A DNA stretch of 64,000 nucleotides from Schaalia sp. HMT-172 (GCF_030644365.1 NZ_CP130058.1:1116001-1180000); one strand, 5' to 3'. Shown: positions 18,798 through 27,112, counted from the first letter of the stretch. Numbers and translations are program-made. Notes: generated by a model not told the origin, from the letters alone.

Positions 18798-18985
18798 CCG
18801 CTCCCGCTATCGCTCTCATGATCCTGACGATCCTGCTCGTGTGGGGTGGCCTCGTGGCCTCCGTCGTGCTCCTGCAGGTCCTGTCCGTTCCCTCGGACGA
18901 GGAGACGAAGGCTGCTCAGGAAGCCATCGAGGCACAGCAGGCTCTGCGCGACCAGAAGGAACGCTATGAGGCTTATCGCATTTGA
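18794..18985 (+). CDS. metS: Methionine/alanine importer small subunit (MetS)
   Basis: A 63-residue protein with one N-terminal membrane helix (about 5–31, ALMILTILLVWGGLVASVV) and a charged cytoplasmic tail ending in KERYEAYRI. This matches the MetS small-subunit family, needed for activity of NSS importers of the MetP type. The GTG start overlaps the metP stop (GTGA). The 3' end overlaps the next coding region by 20 nt. Confidence 0.85.
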   Translation: MTAPAIALMILTILLVWGGLVASVVLLQVLSVPSDEETKAAQEAIEAQQALRDQKERYEAYRI

Positions 18986-19712
18986 TCTTGACGATACGCT
19001 GGCTCCCTCGAAGTCGCCGCTGCCCGCCCGTATGGACGTAGCTCTGCGCTCGCTGCTCGACCACGTGGAGGTGTGCATCATTTCCGGTGGCCAGATGGGC
19101 CAGTTCCGCACGCAGGTGCTGGACAACCTGCACGCCACGGACGAGGAACTGTCTCGCCTGCACCTGATGCCCACCTGCGGTACGCGCTACTACCGCTACG
19201 AGGGTGGGGCCTGGGTTGAGCGTTACGCCCACGACCTGGATCCCGAGGTCGCCGCCCGTGCGATTGCTTCGCTTGAGCGTCACGCCCGTGAGCTTGGCCT
19301 GTGGGAGTCCAACCCGTGGGGCAACATCATCGAGGACCGCGGCTCGCAGATCACCTTCTCCGCCCTGGGCCAGGAGGCTCCGCTCGACGCGAAGCGCGCC
19401 TGGGATCCGGACGGCACGAAGAAGGCCGCTCTGCGCGACGCCGTGCAGCCCGACGTACCCGAGCTCGATGTTCGCGGAGGCGGCTCGACCTCGGTCGACA
19501 TCACCACCCGTGGCATCGACAAGGCGTTCGGCATGGGCAAGCTGGTCGAGGAGACGGGCATCCCCGCCTCCGAGATGCTCTTCATCGGGGACCGCCTAGA
19601 TCCCGAGGGCAACGACTACCCGGTGAAGGCGGCGGGCTACGCGACGCGCGCCGTGTCCGGGTGGGAAGAATGCGTCGACGTCATCGACCAGATCGTGGCA
19701 TCCATGAGTTGA
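18966..19712 (+). CDS. HAD-IIB hydrolase, phosphomannomutase-like
   Basis: A 248-residue HAD protein. Motif I is IAFDLDDTLAPSK, motif II VCIISGGQ, and the cap and motif IV include VDITTRGIDKAFG and LFIGDRLDPEGND. The ITFSALGQEAP segment and the GGG-S-x-D-I-T-x-x-G-x-D-K pattern recall eukaryotic-type phosphomannomutase and sucrose-phosphatase relatives, so a sugar-phosphate phosphatase or mutase is likely. ATG 18966 has AAGGAA five bases upstream. It overlaps metS by 20 nt and probably shares its mRNA. Confidence 0.8.
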   Translation: MRLIAFDLDDTLAPSKSPLPARMDVALRSLLDHVEVCIISGGQMGQFRTQVLDNLHATDEELSRLHLMPTCGTRYYRYEGGAWVERYAHDLDPEVAARAIASLERHARELGLWESNPWGNIIEDRGSQITFSALGQEAPLDAKRAWDPDGTKKAALRDAVQPDVPELDVRGGGSTSVDITTRGIDKAFGMGKLVEETGIPASEMLFIGDRLDPEGNDYPVKAAGYATRAVSGWEECVDVIDQIVASMS

Positions 19713-19730
19713 CCGTTTGACCAAGAGGGA

Positions 19731-19764
19731 CGAGGCCGGGGCTGGGATACCAGCTCCGGCCTCG
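19731..19764. terminator. Convergent terminator after the PMM-like gene
   Basis: Fifteen-bp stem CGAGGCCGGGGCTGG / CCAGCTCCGGCCTCG with one wobble pair and the tetraloop GATA, followed by TTTCGTT. It lies between convergent genes. Confidence 0.75.
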
Positions 19765-19811
19765 TTTCGTTGCACCCGGGCAGAGTTGCGGCGAACGTCG
19801 CGTGCGTAGCG

Positions 19812-20684
19812 CTAGGAGGCGCCGATGCCGCGCGTCGCCCAGAAGACGACGGCCGAGGCGGCTGCGACGTTGAGCGAATCCACCCCGTGGTCCATCGGAA
19901 TCTTGACGGTGTAGTCGGAGGCGGCGATGGTGCGCCGTCCCAGGCCGTCGCCCTCGGTTCCCATGACCATTGCCAGGCGTGCGTCGGGGCCTTGGAGGGC
20001 CGGCAGCGTAGCGAAGTCGTCGAGTGAGACGGAATCGTCCGAGAGGGCCAGGGAGGCGACGGTGAAGCCAGCGTCTTGCAGCAAGGCGATGTCGCCGGGC
20101 CAGGACTGCAGGCGCGTCCACGGGACCTGGAAGACGGTTCCCATGGAGACCCGGACAGCTCGGCGGTAGAGCGGATCCGCGCAGGAGGGGGTCACGAGGA
20201 CGGCGTCCACGCCCAGGGCTGCGGCGCTGCGGAATGCCGCGCCGACGTTCGTGTGGTCGACGAGGTCTTCCAAGACCACGACGCGGCGCGCGGGCCTGCC
20301 GCCGCGCGCCGTCGCGAGAAGCTCGTTCAGGGTGGGCAGGACGGGGCGCTGCATGGCGGCCAGCGCGCCGCGGTGCAGGTGGAAGCCCGTCATCTGCTCC
20401 AGGATGTTCTCGGGCGCGACGAAGACAGGGACGTCGGCCCCGTCGCCTGCCCCCGTCGCCGCCTCGATGAGGGGGGAGAGCGTGGGCAGCCACCGGCTGG
20501 ACATCAGGAAGGAACGCGGGTTGTGGCCCGCGCTCAGTGCGCGTTCGATGACGTTGGTGGATTCGGCCATGTACAGGCCGCGCTCCGGCTCGAGTTTCGA
20601 GCGGAGCTTGACGTCTTTGAGGCGCGTGTAGTCGTCCAGTCGCGGATCGGCGGACAGATCGGCGCTGGTCAGCTCGATGATCAT
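19812..20684 (-). CDS. TrmH/SpoU-family RNA 2'-O-methyltransferase
   Basis: A 290-residue SPOUT methyltransferase. The N-terminal substrate-binding domain spans about 1–130. The knot domain has VVLEDLVDHTNVGAAFRSA, MVMGTEGDGL and IPMDHGVDSLNVAAASAVV, the three conserved SpoU motifs. It methylates a ribose in rRNA or tRNA using S-adenosylmethionine; the exact site cannot be told. ATG 20684 begins seven nt after the pyrD stop, so it is probably the second gene of a pyrD operon. A longer frame overlaps pyrD. Confidence 0.88.
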   Translation of the reverse strand: MIIELTSADLSADPRLDDYTRLKDVKLRSKLEPERGLYMAESTNVIERALSAGHNPRSFLMSSRWLPTLSPLIEAATGAGDGADVPVFVAPENILEQMTGFHLHRGALAAMQRPVLPTLNELLATARGGRPARRVVVLEDLVDHTNVGAAFRSAAALGVDAVLVTPSCADPLYRRAVRVSMGTVFQVPWTRLQSWPGDIALLQDAGFTVASLALSDDSVSLDDFATLPALQGPDARLAMVMGTEGDGLGRRTIAASDYTVKIPMDHGVDSLNVAAASAVVFWATRGIGAS

Positions 20685-20691
20685 GGCGGCC

Positions 20692-21756
20692 TCAGGCGCG
20701 CTGGAGGGCGCGCGAGACCTCGCCCGGCCACGAGGGGCCCTCAAAAATGAACGCGGAGAAGGCCTCGACCAGGTCGGCGCCCGCTCCGATCATGCGCAGC
20801 GCGTCCTCGGGCGAGGAGACGCCACCGGTGCCGATAAGGATCTGATCGTCGTTCAGGTGGCGAGCGACCAGGGAGATGACTGCCAGCGCGCGGGGCAGCA
20901 GGGGAGCGCCCGAGACGCCGCCCTCACCCAGGTCGTGGTTGATCGTTGTGTTGGTGGCCACCACGCCCGCGAGCCCCAGTTCCTTGGTGAGCTCGACGAT
21001 CGCGACGATGTCCTGGTCCGCCAGGTCGGGTGCGATCTTGACGAAGAGGGGCATGATGCGGTCGGGGGCGCCGGCCTCGCAGCCGCGGCGAGCGGCCTGC
21101 AGGATCGGGCGCAGCTGATCGACGGATTGCAGGTCGCGCAGGCCGGGCGTGTTCGGCGAGGAGACGTTGACGACGACGAAGTCCACCCAGTGGGCTAGGG
21201 CGCGTGCGCAGTACTCGTAGTCCGCGGGGGCGTCGGCCTCGGGGGTGACTTTGTTCTTGCCGATGTTCGCCCCGACGATAGCGGCACGACCGGCTCGCGT
21301 CGAGCGCAGCTCGCGCAGCTTCTCGGCGGCCGCGTCTGCGCCCGCGTTGTTGAATCCCATGCGGTTGCGCAGGCCGCGCTCCTCCATGAGCCTCCACAGG
21401 CGCGGCGCCTCGTTGCCGGGCTGCGGGCGCGGCGTCACGGTGCCGATCTCGACGAAGGCGTAGCCCAGGGCGCACATGCCCAGGACGGCCTCGGCATCCT
21501 TGTCCATGCCGGCGGCCAGGCCCAGTCGGGAGGGCAGCTCGCGGTGGCCCAGCATGAGCGGGACCTCGACGCCGTCGACGGTGCGTGTGGGGCGGCGCCG
21601 GGGATCCATGTATCCCAGGGTCGCTCGCATAAGTCCTCGCGTGGGGGCGAATCGCCCGGCGAGGGAAATAGCACCCAGACCCAGGTGGTGTGCCGCCTCC
21701 GGGTCGCAACGCGAAATGAAGTGTCGGAAGGTCCAGTTGTACGCGCGTCGGATCAT
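20692..21756 (-). CDS. pyrD: Dihydroorotate dehydrogenase, class 2 (quinone-linked)
   Basis: A 354-residue flavoprotein of pyrimidine synthesis, oxidising dihydroorotate to orotate with quinone as acceptor. The N-terminal helical extension (1–45) that binds membrane and quinone marks class 2. FMN-site motifs include GLAAGMDKDAEA, EIGTVTPRPQPGN and NRMGFNNAG, and the catalytic serine is in VNVSSPNTPGLRDLQ. The transcript appears leaderless: TACCCT, seven bases, ATG. The trmH-like gene follows. Confidence 0.95.
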   Translation of the reverse strand: MIRRAYNWTFRHFISRCDPEAAHHLGLGAISLAGRFAPTRGLMRATLGYMDPRRRPTRTVDGVEVPLMLGHRELPSRLGLAAGMDKDAEAVLGMCALGYAFVEIGTVTPRPQPGNEAPRLWRLMEERGLRNRMGFNNAGADAAAEKLRELRSTRAGRAAIVGANIGKNKVTPEADAPADYEYCARALAHWVDFVVVNVSSPNTPGLRDLQSVDQLRPILQAARRGCEAGAPDRIMPLFVKIAPDLADQDIVAIVELTKELGLAGVVATNTTINHDLGEGGVSGAPLLPRALAVISLVARHLNDDQILIGTGGVSSPEDALRMIGAGADLVEAFSAFIFEGPSWPGEVSRALQRA

Positions 21757-21763
21757 AGCCCCT

Positions 21764-21769
21764 AGGGTA
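21764..21769 (-). promoter_or_regulatory. –10 box of leaderless pyrD
   Basis: TACCCT on the minus strand with exactly seven bases to the pyrD ATG. It abuts the stop codon of the upstream gene (21775), so pyrD probably has its own promoter. Confidence 0.5.
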
Positions 21770-21774
21770 GTTGA

Positions 21775-22467
21775 TTAGTCCCACCAAGCCCACCACCAGC
21801 GCGTGGATGATGCGTCTCGGAGGAGGAAGCGCATCTCGTCGGGTGGGACGGCGTCTGCCCCCAGTCCGAGCACGTCGGCGAGGGTGAGCCAGTGCTGGTA
21901 GGTCGGGAATGCCTCGTCGCCTGGGGGGCGGCCCGTGTGGGCGATGACCGCGCTTTCGGGAACACACACGGTGTCGACGCTGACGCGCTCGTCCCAGCGG
22001 GGCGCTCGGATGACGTAGCCGTCGAGGGTCAGGCCGTCGATGCGCGTGGCGGCGCGCAGGAGGTCCGTGATGCGCGGCGCGTTATTCTGCCTGTCTTCGC
22101 GCGCGAGCGGCGGCAGGAGGGTGCGCAGCGTGCGAGCGTCCGCGCCACACAGGTCGGCGAAGCGGGCGTAGTCTCCCGTATCCCAGCCTTCGCAGATGTA
22201 GGGCGCGAGGAGGGCCGTGACGTGGCGGTCGTCGAGCCAGTGCATGGGGCCGTAGAGGCCCTCGCGCAGTGGTCCCTCCTCGGTGGGGTCCTCGCCGGGA
22301 AGGTGTGCGTCGGGGGTCTCGCCAGTGGTGGGGGACTCACCCGGGGCAGTGGGAGCGCACGCGGGCGGGGGCTCCTCGCCGAGGGTGACGGTGCCTTGAG
22401 CCGCCCGCGCGGCCTCGTCGTCGAGGTGGATCTGCGAGGAGGCGGTGAGCGTGACTGAAACGTGCAT
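21775..22467 (-). CDS. Unrecognised protein ending in a tryptophan cluster
   Basis: A 230-residue soluble protein I cannot assign. Residues 1–25 (VSVTLTASSQIHLDD) look like a beta-strand edge. A Pro/Glu/Gly-rich linker spans about 30–70. A compact acidic region follows (LYGPMHWLDDRHV, LCGADARTLRTLLPPL), then IDGLTLDGYVIRAPRWDE. The protein ends RWWWAWWD: five Trp in the last seven residues. The start ATG has AAAGGA seven bases upstream. Three DnaA-box-like motifs lie about 92–162 nt upstream in the same orientation. No membrane segment or signal peptide. Confidence 0.75.
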   Translation of the reverse strand: MHVSVTLTASSQIHLDDEAARAAQGTVTLGEEPPPACAPTAPGESPTTGETPDAHLPGEDPTEEGPLREGLYGPMHWLDDRHVTALLAPYICEGWDTGDYARFADLCGADARTLRTLLPPLAREDRQNNAPRITDLLRAATRIDGLTLDGYVIRAPRWDERVSVDTVCVPESAVIAHTGRPPGDEAFPTYQHWLTLADVLGLGADAVPPDEMRFLLRDASSTRWWWAWWD

Positions 22468-22558
22468 GTCGGTGTCCTTTCCTGCGGCGCGGCCTCAGTG
22501 CCGCGGCCCCCTCTAGCATCGACGCGCGAGGGGCCTCATATCCAGCGGTGCGCACGCC

Positions 22559-22629
22559 CCTGTGGATAGGGCGGCGGCGGCCGGAGAGCCTGTGGATAGA
22601 CGCGACTCGGCCCCGCGCCCTGTGGAAGG
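22559..22629 (-). repeat. Three DnaA-box-like motifs at 30-bp period
   Basis: On the plus strand TGTGGATAG occurs at 22561–22569 and 22591–22599, and TGTGGAAGG at 22621–22629, each preceded by CC. On the minus strand these read CTATCCACA(GG) twice and CCTTCCACA(GG). The starts are exactly 30 bp apart. They occupy most of the 190-bp gap upstream of the minus-strand 230-residue gene. The first two fit the actinobacterial DnaA box pattern (YYRTCCACA). Confidence 0.6.
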
Positions 22630-22657
22630 ACGCGGGGCCGTGGACGGCTAAGACCGC

Positions 22658-23278
22658 TTACTTCGGGAACTGCCCGCGCTCGACCTGGGGGCGCGGGGAG
22701 CGCCAGCGTCGCGGCATGATCATGCGCGAGAAGGTGTAGTAGCCAGTTCCGCGCGGGATGTCCTCGCGGGGGTGGCTCTCGGTGAACCTCGCCTTGATCG
22801 TGCGCCAGACGAAGAAGGCCTCGACGGCGGTGGCGATGAAGGAGCCGTACATGACGACGGAGGAAGCCAGGAGGATGTACTCCTGCCACTGCGCGGGAAT
22901 CTTGTCCGCGAAAACCGCGGGCAGCATCAGCATGATGAGGGAGGCCATCATGAAGGCCAAGACCCACTCGGAGATCGAGCGGCGCGCGTCGACGTAGTCG
23001 CGCGCAAAGCGGCGTGCCCGGCCCTTGTCGCGCGCGGGCAGGTAGCGCTCCTCGCCCGTGACGAGGGCGCGCTGTTCCGCGTCCCAGCGCGCGTTGCGAG
23101 CGGCTCTTGCGGCGCGCTTGGCTTCCTTGCGGTCGGCGGGCACCAGCGGGTGGATGCGCGCCGCCTCGGCCGCCTTCCGCTTGGGCGTGGGGCGGCCCTT
23201 CTTGCCGGTGGGGGTCGTGGAGGCAGCCGCGGTGGTCGCCGCGTCGTCCTCCCTCTTGTTCTTGCTTCGTCCAAACAC
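22658..23278 (-). CDS. DUF3043 membrane protein (Rv2206-like)
   Basis: A 206-residue actinobacterial protein of unknown function. The Lys/Arg-rich N-terminus contains KKGRPTPKRKAAEAAR and PLVPADRKEAKR, the hallmark of DUF3043. Two membrane segments follow (about 107–127 and 135–160), then SHPREDIPRGTGYYTFSRM. The GTG start is six bases after a –10-like TAGCCT, suggesting a leaderless transcript. It is divergent from the M20 peptidase gene. Confidence 0.88.
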   Translation of the reverse strand: MFGRSKNKREDDAATTAAASTTPTGKKGRPTPKRKAAEAARIHPLVPADRKEAKRAARAARNARWDAEQRALVTGEERYLPARDKGRARRFARDYVDARRSISEWVLAFMMASLIMLMLPAVFADKIPAQWQEYILLASSVVMYGSFIATAVEAFFVWRTIKARFTESHPREDIPRGTGYYTFSRMIMPRRWRSPRPQVERGQFPK

Positions 23279-23284
23279 GCTCCA

Positions 23285-23290
23285 AGGCTA
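23285..23290 (-). promoter_or_regulatory. –10 box of leaderless DUF3043 gene
   Basis: TAGCCT on the minus strand, six bases before the GTG at 23278. It is divergently arranged with the M20 promoter 35 bp away. Confidence 0.45.
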
Positions 23291-23324
23291 GCGGATAGGC
23301 CCCCCGCCGTGCACTTTCATGGTC

Positions 23325-23330
23325 TACCCT
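23325..23330 (+). promoter_or_regulatory. –10 box of leaderless M20 gene
   Basis: TACCCT followed by six bases and ATG 23337. No Shine-Dalgarno is visible before that ATG, in keeping with a leaderless transcript. Confidence 0.5.
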
Positions 23331-23336
23331 GAACGT

Positions 23337-24710
23337 ATGGCTGATACTTCACATGAATTGTCGACATCCGTCCTGCGGGAGCGCCTCGAAGCCGCTTTCC
23401 CTTCCCTGCTCGATGAGCTCACCCAGCTGGTGGCCATTCCGTCGGTGTCCTCCGACCCGGCGCACGCCGCCGACGTGGAGCGCAGCGCCGAGCATCTGCG
23501 CGAGCGTTTCGCGGCCCTTGGACTTGATGCCAAGGTCCTGCGTGAAACCGCCGAAGACGGCACCGAGGGCAAGCCCGCCCTCGTCGCCCACACGCCTCAC
23601 ATCGAGGGCGCGCCGACCGTCCTGCTGTACGCGCACCACGACGTGCAGCCGGTGGGCGAGCTGGACCGCTGGAGCATGGACCCCTACAAGGCTGAGGTGC
23701 GCGGCGACCGCATCTACGGGCGCGGCTCCTCCGACGATGGCGCTGGCGTGACCGTCCACCTGGGTTCGCTGTCCATCCTGGGCGCGGACTTGCCCGTCAA
23801 CGTTGTTGTCTTCATCGAAGGTGAGGAGGAAATCGGCTCGCCGTCCTTCACCGCCTTCCTGGACGCTCACAAGGACGAGCTCGCCGCCGACGTCATCGTC
23901 GTGACGGATTCGTCGAACTGGAAGGTGGGCGAGCCCGCCGTCACGTCGACGCTGCGCGGCAACGCGATCGTGACGGTCGACGTGACCGTGGCGGACCACG
24001 CGGTGCACTCGGGTGCCTTTGGTGGCCCGCTGCTCGATTCGGTGGCGGTCTCCTCGATGCTCATCGCTTCGCTCTTCGACGAGTTGGGTGATGTTGTGGT
24101 TCCGGGCCTGGGCGGCTCGGATCACGCGGACGTGGAGTGGCCGGAGGAGGAACTGCGTGAGGCCGCCGGCATGGTCGATGGGCTGATGCTGGCCGGCTCC
24201 GGCGACCTCGCCGCGCGCATGTGGACCAAGCCCGCGATCTCGGTCATCGGCTTTGATGCGCGCCCCGTGGCCAACGCCTCGAACACGATCGCCCCGCACA
24301 CGCGCTTCCGCCTGTCGATGCGCACGGTGCCCGGCGTCGATCCCGTCGAGGCCCAGGCCAAGCTGGTTGACTACCTGCTCGCTCACGCGCCCTTCGGTGC
24401 GCGCGTCGAGGTGACGGCCGAGGACGCGGGCGCCGGCTATCAGGCGGACATGGACTCCCCGGTCACCAAGACGCTGCACGAGTGCCTGACCGAGGCCTGG
24501 GGCGTGCCCTCCGTAAACATCGGGGTGGGCGGCTCGATCCCCTTCATCTCCGACTTCCAGCGTATCTTCCCGGGCGCGCAGGTCGTCGTCACGGGCGTCG
24601 AGGATCCGCTCACGAACGCCCACTCGGAGGACGAGTCGCAGTCGATCTCGGACCTGAAGGCTGCGATCCTCGCCGAGGCGCTGCTGCTGACCCGCCTGGC
24701 CTCCCTGTGA
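23337..24710 (+). CDS. M20-family dipeptidase/metallopeptidase
   Basis: A 457-residue zinc peptidase. Metal ligands and catalytic residues are visible: His and Asp in LLYAHHDVQPVGE, the bridging Asp in IYGRGSSDDGAG, catalytic Glu in IEGEEEIGS, and the late His in TNAHSEDESQS. The dimerisation domain includes ADHAVHSGAFGGPL. It hydrolyses dipeptides or acylated amino acids in the cytoplasm. ATG 23337 is preferred over ATG 23319 because of the leaderless-type –10 spacing. It overlaps the next gene by 4 nt (GTGA). Confidence 0.92.
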   Translation: MADTSHELSTSVLRERLEAAFPSLLDELTQLVAIPSVSSDPAHAADVERSAEHLRERFAALGLDAKVLRETAEDGTEGKPALVAHTPHIEGAPTVLLYAHHDVQPVGELDRWSMDPYKAEVRGDRIYGRGSSDDGAGVTVHLGSLSILGADLPVNVVVFIEGEEEIGSPSFTAFLDAHKDELAADVIVVTDSSNWKVGEPAVTSTLRGNAIVTVDVTVADHAVHSGAFGGPLLDSVAVSSMLIASLFDELGDVVVPGLGGSDHADVEWPEEELREAAGMVDGLMLAGSGDLAARMWTKPAISVIGFDARPVANASNTIAPHTRFRLSMRTVPGVDPVEAQAKLVDYLLAHAPFGARVEVTAEDAGAGYQADMDSPVTKTLHECLTEAWGVPSVNIGVGGSIPFISDFQRIFPGAQVVVTGVEDPLTNAHSEDESQSISDLKAAILAEALLLTRLASL

Positions 24711-25669
24711 GGCGAGTCGTTGTTGCCGGTCGGTGGGATGGGGCTATGCCCCTCCTGCCGACCGGCGTCGCGTTGGAGCAGATCGGGCGGGGACTGATGG
24801 ACGGGGCCGATCGCCTCGACGTCGTGTCCCTTCCCTTTGGGTCTGGGCCCACCTTCGACGAGGCCGTGGCCGCTTGCCGCTCCCAGGCCTCGTTCGTGCG
24901 CGTGAGCGCCGAGGCCTCGTCGACCCGTGAGGCCGGAGAGCACGTGGCGGCTGCACTGGGCAAGCCCAGGGTCGTCGTCGAGGGTGGACACGGCCCGTTC
25001 CCCGACTGTGGGCTCGGGTTCCTCGCGGGGCTGCTCGGCGTCGCCGAGTCCGATGTGAGCGGCGAGGGACTGAGCCCCGCCCTGACGCGTGCAGAAGACA
25101 TGCTCGGCGCGAGCGGCACCGACCTCGTGTGCTCCGCTTCCACGCCGCGTCCCCTCCTTGGGCTCGACTCGGTTCTGGCGGTGCGCCCCGACCTCGATCC
25201 CATTGAGGAACAGGACACAGAGCTGACGGGTGCCCTCACCCAGGCTTTCGCGCACCGCCCCCTGCGGCGCCGACAGCTCCTGGGTGACCAGGCAGCCCAC
25301 CCGGCGCGCGCCTTCGGCTCCGGCGCAGGAGGAGGAGTCGGCGCCGTCATCGCGGCCATCGGCGGGCGCATCGCCCCGACGGCGGACTTTCTCGCCGACC
25401 TGCTCAACGTCGATGACGCGCTCAAAGACGCCGATCTGCTGGTCGTAGCCGAGCCGGAGCTCGCGTCGCCGCTGCTGGCAACCTCCACGCTCGATGCCCT
25501 CACGCGCGCCGCCGGCGAGCTCGCCCTCCCCGTCGTCGCGACGACCGTGCGCTCCAGCCTGTCGCACTACGAACGTGCGCAGTGGGGCCTGCACGGCATC
25601 TTCGAGACCGAGGCGTGTGTCACGCTCGAGGATGCCGGGCGCCGCATTGCGCGCACCTGGTTACGCTGA
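24707..25669 (+). CDS. Glycerate-kinase-like protein, divergent
   Basis: A 320-residue protein resembling glycerate kinase (GlxK fold). The C-terminal part FGSGAGGGVGAVIAAIGGRI and DALKDADLLVVAEPE match the family. At the N-terminus the usual DSFKG motif is replaced by GRWDG in VVVAGRWDGAMPLLPTG, so the conserved lysine is missing, and the protein is shorter than typical enzymes (about 370–390 residues). It may be a non-catalytic paralogue. Its place next to DUF3043 and erpA matches the mycobacterial Rv2204c–Rv2206 neighbourhood. The GTG start overlaps the peptidase stop. Confidence 0.72.
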   Translation: MRRVVVAGRWDGAMPLLPTGVALEQIGRGLMDGADRLDVVSLPFGSGPTFDEAVAACRSQASFVRVSAEASSTREAGEHVAAALGKPRVVVEGGHGPFPDCGLGFLAGLLGVAESDVSGEGLSPALTRAEDMLGASGTDLVCSASTPRPLLGLDSVLAVRPDLDPIEEQDTELTGALTQAFAHRPLRRRQLLGDQAAHPARAFGSGAGGGVGAVIAAIGGRIAPTADFLADLLNVDDALKDADLLVVAEPELASPLLATSTLDALTRAAGELALPVVATTVRSSLSHYERAQWGLHGIFETEACVTLEDAGRRIARTWLR

Positions 25670-25754
25670 GCGCGCACCCCACCCCTGGCGCCAGGCGCGC
25701 GCGGGGGAGTACTGTGTCAAGCGAATACGTCTATCCGTTACGAAAAGGAGCATC

Positions 25755-26108
25755 ATGTCCGAGTCCGCAACTCAGGCTCCCACCCACGAGGTCATCCTCA
25801 CCGACGTCGCCGCGGCGAAGGTGAAGAGCCTCCTCGAGCAGGAGGGTCGCGACGACCTTCGCCTGCGCATCGCCGTTCAGCCCGGCGGCTGCTCCGGCCT
25901 GATCTACCAGCTGTACTTCGATGACCGCACCCTCGACGGAGACGCAATTCGCTCCTTCGACGGCGTCGAGGTCGTTGTCGACCGCATGAGCGTGCCCTAC
26001 CTGAGCGGCGCCACGATCGACTTCGCCGACACCATCGAGCGTCAGGGCTTCACGATCGACAACCCCAACGCCCAGAACACCTGCGCCTGCGGCGAATCCT
26101 TCCACTGA
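25755..26108 (+). CDS. erpA: Iron-sulfur cluster insertion protein ErpA (HesB/IscA family)
   Basis: A 117-residue A-type Fe-S carrier. The three cluster-binding cysteines are in QPGGCSGLIY and the C-terminal NTCACGESF. It delivers Fe-S clusters to apoproteins. The start ATG has AAAAGGAG five bases upstream. An FKBP lipoprotein gene follows after 20 nt. Confidence 0.93.
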   Translation: MSESATQAPTHEVILTDVAAAKVKSLLEQEGRDDLRLRIAVQPGGCSGLIYQLYFDDRTLDGDAIRSFDGVEVVVDRMSVPYLSGATIDFADTIERQGFTIDNPNAQNTCACGESFH

Positions 26109-26128
26109 GCCGAAAGAGACTCCACCCT

Positions 26129-27112
26129 ATGATGTCCCCCCTGCGCCGCCTCGGCGCCCTCGTCGGCGCCGCCGCGCTCGTCCTCGGCCTGGCCGCGTGC
26201 AACGACCTGACCTCCTCGTCTTCGTCCTCCCAGGTTGACTACGCGGCGTGCGCGACCGACGATTCCGAGCTGCAGAACCAGAACGTCGACCGCACCGGCA
26301 AGGGGGCCTTCCCCGACGTGACCGGTGACGACACCCCCGTCATCGCGGCCGGCAAGGGCTCCGAGCCGACCGACAAGGTCCTGGTCAAGACCCTCAAGCA
26401 GGGCGACGGCGCGCTCGTGTGCCCCGGTGCCACCGTGAAGGTCAACTACGTCGGCGCGCTGTGGAACGGCACGGTCTTCGACTCGTCCTACCAGAAGGGT
26501 CAGCCGATCGAGTTCTCTCTCGACCGGGTCGTCAAGGGCTGGGGCTACGGCCTGGCCCACACGCACGTGGGTGACCGCGTCGAGCTCGTCATTCCTGCCT
26601 CTTTAGGCTACGGTAGCCAGGCCGCTGGCGATATTCCCGCGAACTCGACCCTCGTGTTCGTCGTCGACGTGCTCGGTGCCTCGACCATGACCATGGCGGA
26701 CGAGTCCGTCTTGACCGGTGCGACCGCGACCGGCGAGGAGCTGCCCGCCGGTGTGACGGTGACCGGTGATCCCGGTGTCGAGCCGACTCTGGCGATCGAT
26801 GAGAGTGTCGCCGCACCCACCGAACGGAAGATCTACACGATCTACAAGGGTTCGGGCGAGGAACTCGCAGACGGAGAGTCCTTCCTGTACAGGGCGGTCG
26901 CTGGTGGCTTCGGAGCGAATGGCCAGACTCAGTCCAGTTGGAGTCAGGCACCCGTCGAGGAGACCGTGACGAACGCGGGTCTGGCCGGATTTACGGTCGG
27001 CTCCCGCATTCTTCTTGTTGTCCCGATCCCGGCTTCGCAAACACAATCGGGTACCACGGCACAGGCGAGCGTGATGGTCGTCGACATCGTCGGCACGTCC
27101 ACGATGGAGTAA
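26129..27112 (+). CDS. FKBP-type peptidyl-prolyl isomerase lipoprotein
   Basis: A 327-residue secreted lipoprotein. The signal peptide ends in the lipobox LAAC (Cys24), followed by a Ser-rich linker. An FKBP domain (about 95–185) has VKVNYVGALWNGTVFDSSY, VVKGWGYGLAHTHVGDRVEL and IPASLGYG, the usual FKBP core. A second FKBP-like half (about 200–327) ends VPIPASQTQ and VVDIVG and looks degenerate. It probably helps fold exported proteins. Two adjacent ATGs (26129, 26132) are possible; the first is used. Confidence 0.88.
   Translation: MMSPLRRLGALVGAAALVLGLAACNDLTSSSSSSQVDYAACATDDSELQNQNVDRTGKGAFPDVTGDDTPVIAAGKGSEPTDKVLVKTLKQGDGALVCPGATVKVNYVGALWNGTVFDSSYQKGQPIEFSLDRVVKGWGYGLAHTHVGDRVELVIPASLGYGSQAAGDIPANSTLVFVVDVLGASTMTMADESVLTGATATGEELPAGVTVTGDPGVEPTLAIDESVAAPTERKIYTIYKGSGEELADGESFLYRAVAGGFGANGQTQSSWSQAPVEETVTNAGLAGFTVGSRILLVVPIPASQTQSGTTAQASVMVVDIVGTSTME

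Noticed and set aside
22548-22739. 63-residue frame with repeated LWI(D/G) peptides
   Set aside because: The peptide repetition only reflects the 30-bp spaced TGTGGATAG motifs read in one frame; it overlaps the DUF3043 gene end and lacks a ribosome site.
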